This document shows positions 57,520-64,000 of a stretch of 64,000 nt of DNA, piece after piece (within the stretch, counting starts at the first letter, position 1; each line of letters opens with the position of its first letter). Source of the stretch: Eucommia ulmoides (lineage: Eukaryota; Streptophyta; Magnoliopsida; Garryales; Eucommiaceae). The position numbers and the translations under genes were made by a program. The notes below the pieces were generated by a model. It saw only the letters and a list, made by a program, of their open reading frames with translations. It had not been told where the DNA came from and did no database searches. The DNA lies in the NCBI GenBank assembly GCA_016647705.1, contig CM028338.1:34415176-34479175 (forward strand), given 5' to 3'.

Positions 57520-58230
57520 GGAATGGATCTCCCCAGACTTGGAAGATGATGCTCAGGATTTCTTGGGGGGCTCCCTCCCTTCATTGTTATCAGAATTCGA
57601 TTCTCTTATTTGGCTTCCAAGCGATAATGGTGTCTTCTCCATCAAATTAGCTTGGAGGGCTATTCAAGGCGAGGTAATCCCGATTGATCATTATTCTAAG
57701 CTTTAGAGTCTTCGCTTTCCTTTGAAGATTAAGTTTTTCATCTGGCGGCTGTTAAAAAATAAACTAGCAGGTGATGCTTCCATCCAAAGAATGGGAGTGA
57801 TTTTGGTTTCGGGTTGTCGATGTTGTCTCTTTTGTTCCACGGAGAACATCCAACATCTTTTTCTAGAGAGTGAGGTTGCTTCAAAAGTGTGGCGGAATTT
57901 TAGCTCCTTCTTTAATATTCCTTTTATCCCTCAACCCTTAATACACCGTATTAAGTTGTGGTAGAGTAGACTTAAAGGAAGTTCTCAGTTTCATAAATTA
58001 GGGGCGTTGATCCCATCGCCGATTTTTTGGGAGATATGGTTAAGTCGGAACCTGTTATCCATGATAATATCTCCATGTCTGATAAATATATTATTTCCAA
58101 GGTTAGGAACTAGGTTAATACGTTGAGCCCTCTGATTATCTCTAAGTTGGTTTCCTCTTCTTTTGGGGTTCATTCTTTGGCTCTATTGGGTTGCCCGATC
58201 AAGCAGGGTATTTGTCGTCGGCCACTAGTT
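57520..58230 (+). pseudogene. LINE ORF2, zf-RVT linker
   Basis: Text DNGVFSIKLAWRAIQGE, then FPLKIKFFIWRLLKNKLAGD, CRCCLFCSTENIQHLFLESE and VASKVWRNFSSFFNI match the zinc-binding reverse-transcriptase region (zf-RVT) of plant LINEs. Stops at about 57705 and 57964 break the frame. Confidence 0.85.
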
Positions 58231-58259
58231 TACCGTTGGTCCCATACGCCTGAAGGTTT

Positions 58260-58730
58260 TTCAAGCTAAATGTGGATGGAGCTTTGAAATGGGAGACCAT
58301 GACATCTTCTTGTGGTGGGGTTGTTCGCGACAGTACTGAAGCTGTTAGTTGGGCTTTCTTCTGCCCCCTAACAGTTAGTTCGAGTTTCCTAGCTGGGTTT
58401 CACGGGTTGTTCTTGGGGATTCAGGAAGCTCTGCGTTTGGGCCAGCTCCCCTTGCTGGTGGAAAGCGATTCGTTAGCTTCGATTCATTCTATAAGGAATG
58501 ATAGTCCAGTCTGGTCGATTGCCCATCTTTGGAACACAGTTCGATTCTGGATTCTATCATTTCACATTCAGATTGCTCATGTTCATCAAGAATTTAACTT
58601 TGTTGCCGATAGTCCAGCTAATATTGTTCCGAATAGCCCTTTATTATTTCCAATAGATAGCCCATTACCTCAAGACGTTATTTCTTACGTTCGTGAGGAT
58701 CAAAAGGGTTTTCCACGTCTTAGATTGTAA
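58260..58730 (+). pseudogene. LINE RNase H-like domain (plant type)
   Basis: KLNVDGALKW opens the fold (first catalytic Asp), followed by GGVVRDSTEAVSWAF, QEALRLG, VESDSLASIHSI and HVHQEFNFVADSPAN. This is the RVT_3 type RNase H found at the C-terminus of many plant LINEs, ending at 58730 just before the 3' end. Confidence 0.87.
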
Positions 58731-58770
58731 CTTTTCTGCTATTTTAATATAGAGCTCATTTAAAAAAAAA

Positions 58771-59865
58771 TGACCCTCCGAAAATTAGCAGGCCAATTCT
58801 TCCAAAGTGGGGAGACTCTATACAAACGTTCCCTTGACATGAGTTTATTGAGATGTGTTGGAGTTGAAAAGATTATCCAGTTGGTGAAATAAGTCCATGG
58901 GGGCATATGTAGACCTTACATGAGCGGTTTTATGCTGGCGAAAAAGATTCTGAGAACCAGACATTTCTGGTTGACGATGAAAAATGATTGTGTGCAGTTT
59001 GTTCGAAAATAACATAAGTATCAGATCCACAGTGACCAAATCCATGTCTTACCTTTGCAACTTCATTGTTTGGCGGCCCCATGGCCCTTCTCAATGTGAG
59101 GTAAGTACGTCATTGGAGAAATCACCCTTAAGGCACCGAGTAGTCATCGTTTCATCCTGGTGGCGATTAATTACTTTACTAAGTAGGTGGAGACTATTTC
59201 CATAGCCCGAGTGACTCAAAAGATAGTAGTCTGGTTCATCAAATAAAATATTGTATCGAGATAAGGTTTGCTGCAAGCACCGATAATCGACAACGCCAAA
59301 ACCAAAAGGGCTCAGAAATACAAGAAATATGTCAGCAATTCAAGATCAAGCACAAAAACTCAGCGTTTTATCATCTAAAGAAATGGTGCAGTGGAAGCCA
59401 CCAATAAAAATATAAAGAAAATCCTTTAGAAGATAATCGATAACTATAAAGACTGGGATGATATGCTGTAAATTGCTTTGATGGCTTATAGAACTTTAAT
59501 CCGAACTTCGATAGGGGTAACCCTTTATTCTATAGTTCATGGAAGTTGAGCTCGATGAAACTGAATGACAGAGGTTGAACCAACTTTTCTTAATCGATGA
59601 AAAGCGACTGACAGCGATATACCACGGACAATGTTACAGATAGAGAATTCCAAAGCTCATAACAAGAGGTTCCGCCCCAAGGTCTTCAAGGCCGGTAAGT
59701 TAGTATTGAAGAAAATATTTCCTTTCCAAAATGGAGCAAAGAGTAAGTTCTCTCCAAATGGGAAAGGTCCTTTAGTTGTTCACAAAGTCTTGAGCGGTGG
59801 AGCGCTGATTCTCTAGGAAATGGATGGTGATATATTTCCTGAGCCTCTAAATCGGATTCTGTAAA
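58771..59865 (+). pseudogene. Tat/Ogre integrase
   Basis: From 58780 the text RKLAGQFFQSGETLYKRSL and DMSLLRCVG leads into the zinc-binding region (LAKKILRTRHFWLTMKNDC). Later blocks are NGAVEATNKNIKKIL, NYKDWDDML, ALMAYRTLIRTSIGVTLYS, and near 59700-59870 the C-terminal domain (LVLKKIFPFQN, then GPLVVHKVLSGGALIL). Order and text are those of Tat/Ogre integrase. Stops and small deletions, including part of the catalytic core near 59190-59290, make it inactive. It joins the LINE 3' target duplication directly. Confidence 0.87.
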
Positions 59866-61403
59866 TAAATATTTTGCCTAATAAAGAGCTTTCGTTTCCA
59901 AGTAAGTTTTTTCAATTGTGGTTATCTGTCTCTTAAAACATAAAGACTCTTAGCCGCCAGGTAATGAAGGTAAATGAGGAAAATAAATAAGTGCGGCCTG
60001 AACGTGGGTAAAACTTGAAAGAGCCCCATGAAAATAATATAGAGATCGTAGCAAGATACAAAACCACCAACCATATGAAAAGTGATGGTGCAAAAAAATG
60101 ATAACAAATTATTAAAAAAAAAAAAAAAAAAAAGATAGGTAGATCGCCTTGGGGTCCTTTTTGGGAATACCACTAAGGTTGATTTTCATCAACCGTAAAA
60201 AATTTCATGTTCAAAACTTGATGGATTTGGAATGAGTTTGAATATGTGGAAAAGAACATCGGGTATGGCTCAGATTTGCATTGAAATCATACTTGTCAGA
60301 CAATCAAACTTTGAATCTCGTCGCAAGCATATCTAGTGATAAAGGTATTTGTGTTGGTAAGGTTTTGTACATTTTGTTTTCATATTTTGGTTAAATTAGT
60401 TTTGCAGGATTCAAGAAATATGAACCAAACAGGAGTACATGATCCCCCTAATATTGAAGATGCCTGAGAGAAATGAGGAAATGAGAATCAGTAAGCGTAA
60501 GAAAATAAAGTTGATGGGGATATCGTTCAATGCCGAACCCTACCGATAACCCAGAGAAGACCTCTACAAGGTTTACCTATAGAATTGAAATAAGGATGAG
60601 ATGGAAAAATCCCCAGATGTCGCTTTAATCCAAGTACCATCGACAGAGCGATTAAGGCCGAAAGAAGAAGAATGGAACTGCAAGTCATCAAATGTGACAA
60701 CTTTTTCATACTAATATTTTGGTTTGGAAGTGTTTTTTTGTCTACTTACAAGAATCTCAAAAAGGTCGGGAGCATGGATTGCCTTATTACTGGGTCCTCT
60801 CACCTTCCTGCCAACTCAAATCAAAAACTCCTATTGCTGAAATTCAGAAGCTCTAAATGAGCATCTAGGTATGCGTTTTACCCAGAAAGGGGCATCTAGT
60901 GAACTACGGTAAATCTGATCCTTGGCGTAATGCTAAGGTACGTAAGCAACCTATTAAGGTTCAATCATCTGAGAGTCAGCGGCTAGGGCACATTTATATC
61001 TGTGATCTCTCATTTTTACCCAGTCACAGGCTGGGGCATTATAACTCTAGACTTTCTTTTGTTCCTCCAACCAAGAAGGTTGGGTCATGAGTGTCATTTT
61101 CATTACGCTAAACGATCTTCTAAATAGACACTTATATGTCATGAGTCATTTTTCATTACTCTAAACGATCCTCTAAACGGACATTTGTTCATATGAGTAT
61201 TGTCATGAGTCATTTTGTTATTAATCTAAATAATCCTCCTAACGAACATGTGTTCATCATGAGTATCGTCATGATTCAGTTTTCATATTTTATTTTTTCT
61301 GTTGTTTAAAAAATGCTTTGAAAAATTCAAAAAATGGGACGATCAAAATAACGTTGTCTCATATCTTTGTCAAGCAAGTGAAACTCGCATGACAAAGAGG
61401 TCA
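59866..61403 (+). mobile_element. Tat/Ogre 3' region between integrase and 3' LTR
   Basis: No protein domain is seen. Near 60895-60960 the text gtgaactacggtaaatctga and ggtacgtaagcaacct resembles the GTACGTAGGCAGCC block common before Tat/Ogre 3' LTRs. A run of about 18 A lies at 60114-60132. A tandem repeat lies at 61086-61275, and a purine stretch (gacaaagagg) ends just before the LTR. Confidence 0.6.
61086..61275 (+). repeat. 52-66-bp tandem repeat, three units
   Basis: Units share catgagt(g)tcatttt, ttactctaaacgatcctcta and aacg(g)acat. They begin near 61086, 61138 and 61206, with spacing from 52 to 68 bp. Confidence 0.7.
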
Positions 61404-63197
61404 TGTAGAAACGACATTTTGACCGTCCCGCAAAAATATTTTATGCTTTATTTTTATTTTATTTTATTTTAAGAAAAAGAAAATAGAAAATTAAGAAAAA
61501 GAAAAAGAAGGAAAAATTGAAAATAAAAAAATGGATGAAAAAGTAGGAAAAAGAAAAAAAGAGAAGTAAATGGAAAAAAAAAAAAAAAGATAAAAGAGAG
61601 AAAGTCAACCAAGAGTGTGAGATAGAAGAGAGAGAGAGAGAGAGAGAGAGAGTCAATCGAGAGAGAGTGTATGTGTGTATAAGAGAGAGAGAGAGAGAAA
61701 AGAAGAACAAAAAATAATCGCGGGAGCCCTGCCTTGTCAGCTGCCTAGTCAACCGTGGGAGTGAGAGAGAATTGGCGGAGAGGGAGAGACAGAATCCGAG
61801 AAGAGAGAGAGAGAAAAAGGAAAAAGAGATAGAGAAAGAGTGAGAATAAGTGTGAAAGGGGCCTACCAAACACGGTCAAATATTAAAAAAAAAAATGGGG
61901 TAGCGGACACGTGGCAGCTTCTTAGGCTGCCACTCATTCGCATCAGCACGAATATATCTTTCCTAACGGTTTTTTCTGTTTCGTGATCAAATTAAGGTTA
62001 GGATTATGTGGCGAGGGCTAGTTTTTTAGGATTTTTTTCATTCCACATTTTTCTCTATAAATAAGACCCTCCCCCTCACAGTTTAAGCATTCAGAAAATT
62101 CGGAGGGAAACTCTCCTAGAGAGCGATTCTCAACGAAAGCCCATTCGGGAAGCCATCTTTGAGAGAATGAAAATCGTAGGTCGGGGATCTTTGCCAAGGC
62201 AGGTATATTTCTTATCCCTTAATTCTTTTCATTATTTGTTTTTATTATCACAATTTAAATTCCCGCAAGTTTAGTTTCCGTTAGAATCATTCGATGATTC
62301 GATGAACACGTTAGAACGAGCCTTTTCTTTTGGGCTTGGCCTTCGAGCGTGAGATGAGGATACTTTTCTTATTTTATTTTATTTTATTTTATTTTACTGT
62401 TTATTTATTTATTTTTTTATTTAAGTTGTTCCTATACCTAAATTTTTTAAAAATAAAATTTAAGTAAAACGAAAAAATAATAATAAATTATTTTGTAAGA
62501 ATTAATTCTCACAAGCATTGGGGTGAATTCAACAATTCAATATATTAAAGGAAATATCTCTTTACCTAAAATTTTATTTTCTAAATAAAATAAAATTTAG
62601 AAACAATCGGTTTAATAAATTTCTTCGGTAAGTCGTTTTACTGGATTTTACATAATTTTTTGTGGAATTAATTTTGACAAAATGCGCTTCCATGATATTT
62701 CCTTTATTCTCATTTTCATAGAATTTAAGGGAATGTCAAATTGGAACTTCTTTAAATTAATTGGGTAAATTAAGAAAGTAAGCAACTTGTGACATTGCAT
62801 TTATAGAAAATAATATAATATTTCACGTCGCTTTGCATGTTGACTTTTCCATCACTTAGAAAATATTTAAATTGATTTGTCTACTTAAATTAAAGAATTT
62901 CATCGGAAACATACATAAAACTTCACCCCGGGGATCATCCTCATCAAATCCTTAATATTTGATAAGAGGTCATACCGAGGGAACATTCCCAAAAATACAA
63001 AAACTTGTCCCATCATATTTTTGAAAAATGCCAAAAATATTTCATAAGAAGAAAATGATTTAAAAATAAAATAAAATGTTCGAACTTAAATTAATTGGAT
63101 TTAATTGGATATAAGGTACCATTTTTTTATGGACGTATTGGGATGCCCAACACTTTCCCCGAGCATAATCAATCCTCGAGCTCTTTAAATGAATCTT
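61404..63197 (+). mobile_element. Tat/Ogre 3' LTR, cut by a CACTA end
   Basis: It begins TGTAGAAACG and follows the 5' LTR to ..aatgaatcttt (33440 equivalent), where a CACTA terminus interrupts it. Positions 61590-61835 are GA-rich, 62364-62396 is a (TTTTA)n run. The remaining 230 bp of the LTR should lie beyond the window. Confidence 0.8.
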
Positions 63198-64000
63198 TCA
63201 CTATAACAAAAATCCCCTATCGGGGCACGAAAAAGTATCGCGACAGAGCTCCTATTACGACACTTGGGTTTTTCAGGACACTTGGACTAGTGCTCCATAA
63301 AAAGCCTCCCCAATTGGTTATAAGGGCACTATATATTGCCCTTTTTGTTTGAACTTGTTAAGGCAATAATAAGTATCATATAAGATAATTATTAGGACAC
63401 CATTTATTACCTCTATATCATTTTATATTTTTTAAATTATATATATTATGGCACTACAAGGTGTTGTGAAAAACCTATATTAGGACATTTTTTAGTGTCC
63501 CAATAACTTTATTATTTATTTCATAAGACAATTTTTAGTACCTCAAAAGGTATCTAAACTTTTTCTTTTTAAAAAAAATTAAAATAACAAAATACTCTAA
63601 ATCCAAATAATAAACACCACAAATTCATCACAATACAAAATACATAAATAACTCAAACTACCAAATACACAAAAATAAATAATAACCAAAAAGAACATTA
63701 ACGAATATATTAACCAAAAAATAATGTTAACTTGTTTTTTTCCCCAATAAGTACAACCGAAACAAGATTCACAAACTAAAAACTTCCTGTAATCAAAACA
63801 ACTCAAGTAAACATGTACAGAACATATATGAGGAAGATAAACTCAAGTTTTGGAGCATTAGTCAATCATTCACCTGTTGTCTGCAAGTATTGTGGTCTTC
63901 GCTATATTCAGGAACATCACCACTAGGCTTTACTTCAGCAATTCGCTTATTGATGACTGCAATTGCACCAATCAAAATCAACACTATAAGCAGGAGTGCC
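63198..64000 (+). mobile_element. CACTA (En/Spm-type) transposon, left end
   Basis: CACTATAACAAAAATCCCC begins exactly where the Tat LTR alignment stops. CACTA followed by A-rich sequence is the hallmark terminus. Short subterminal motifs of the (g)gacact/ggcact kind recur at about 63221, 63250, 63276, 63325, 63391, 63449 and 63480, as expected for transposase-binding repeats. The other end and the transposase genes lie outside. Confidence 0.75.
63862..63999 (-). CDS. partial open frame with one membrane segment, inside CACTA element
   Basis: The minus strand is open from the window edge to a stop at 63862, giving 45 residues: ALLLIVLILIGAIAVINKR followed by IAEVKPSGDVPEYSEDHN and a short tail. 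The first 16 residues are strongly hydrophobic and would span a membrane, with a basic NKR after it. I do not recognise the family and cannot exclude chance or a captured host exon. Confidence 0.3.
   Translation of the reverse strand, partial: ALLLIVLILIGAIAVINKRIAEVKPSGDVPEYSEDHNTCRQQVND

Larger units (their letters stand above)
52600..58769 (+). mobile_element. L1-type LINE with plant RNase H domain
   Basis: The 6.17-kb element is flanked by an 11-bp direct repeat gaccctccgaa (52589-52599 and 58771-58781) and ends in a short A run (58761-58769), the marks of target-primed reverse transcription. It carries ORF1 (nucleic-acid binding), and ORF2 (endonuclease, reverse transcriptase, zf-RVT, RNase H). 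It seems full length, but stops and frameshifts inactivate both frames. It landed in Tat integrase directly beside the Athila LTR. Confidence 0.93.
31904..63197 (+). mobile_element. Tat/Ogre-lineage Ty3-gypsy element with nested insertions
   Basis: The + strand element has a 5' LTR (31904-33670), an Arg-tRNA type primer binding site, gag, an RNase H/integrase remnant, a long 3' region and a 3' LTR (from 61404). Protease and most of reverse transcriptase are absent between gag (to 35258) and 58771. LTR pairs compared at 33246-33313 and 63003-63070 differ at roughly one base in eight, so it is old. It is inserted in copia RNase H and has taken in the Athila complex, the LINE and a CACTA end. 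Confidence 0.82.

Noticed and set aside
1-64000. Intact host gene or endogenous viral sequence
   Set aside because: No multi-exon coding pattern, no caulimovirid movement or coat protein motif and no RNA gene was recognised. Every coding trace that I could name belongs to a retrotransposon or LINE.

Overview
The window looks like nuclear DNA of a flowering plant, probably a eudicot. It is AT-rich and filled with plant retrotransposon lineages: Athila and Tat/Ogre Ty3-gypsy elements, Del/Tekay-type chromoviruses, Ty1-copia elements, an L1-type LINE with a plant RNase H domain, and a CACTA transposon end. I found no intact host gene, rRNA, tRNA or CRISPR array. Nearly every coding segment belongs to a transposable element and carries stops, frameshifts or deletions.

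The layout is a stack of nested insertions. (a) 1-2482 is a short, internally deleted Athila-type element on the + strand with remnants of gag and of an env-like gene. It abuts a minus-strand Athila LTR (2483-6127) that is split by a chromovirus solo LTR (3173-5865, exact 5-bp target duplication) and followed by Athila 3' sequence to about 7550. (b) 7551-13900 is AT-rich, with a possible MITE and an old copia-like LTR. (c) A degenerate Ty1-copia element runs on the + strand from about 13900. It is split by a chromovirus solo LTR (15355-27575, TSD cctag), which is itself split by a complete chromovirus-like element (16377-25668, TSD tcgtg). It is split again by an Athila solo LTR (28453-29884) and finally by a large Tat/Ogre element. 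(d) The Tat element starts at 31904 and its 3' LTR is cut at 63197. Into it went a minus-strand Athila complex (about 35260-52586: three LTRs and two internal regions, with a copia-type solo LTR inside its gag) and a 6.2-kb LINE (52600-58769, 11-bp TSD). A CACTA end lies in its 3' LTR (63198 onward).

Three patterns go beyond routine repeat annotation. First, the chromovirus LTRs share an intron-like module: a splice-donor-like arm, an array of hairpin-forming tandem repeats, a conserved box, and a branch-point/acceptor-like arm complementary to the first arm. The arms differ between families, with one compensatory pair change, and the array sequence is private to each family although its position is fixed. 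Second, Athila-type LTRs and the spacers before their env-like genes carry clusters of 14-bp palindromes. Their sequence changes between families while the symmetry is kept, and in one copy they sit upstream of a TATA box, a possible intron and the env-like start codon. Third, the youngest element, judged by LTR similarity, has a thoroughly decayed interior, as expected of a non-autonomous element mobilised by a relative.

All statements come from reading the sequence by eye. Family names rest on recognised motifs, not on database searches, and some element boundaries are approximate where noted.
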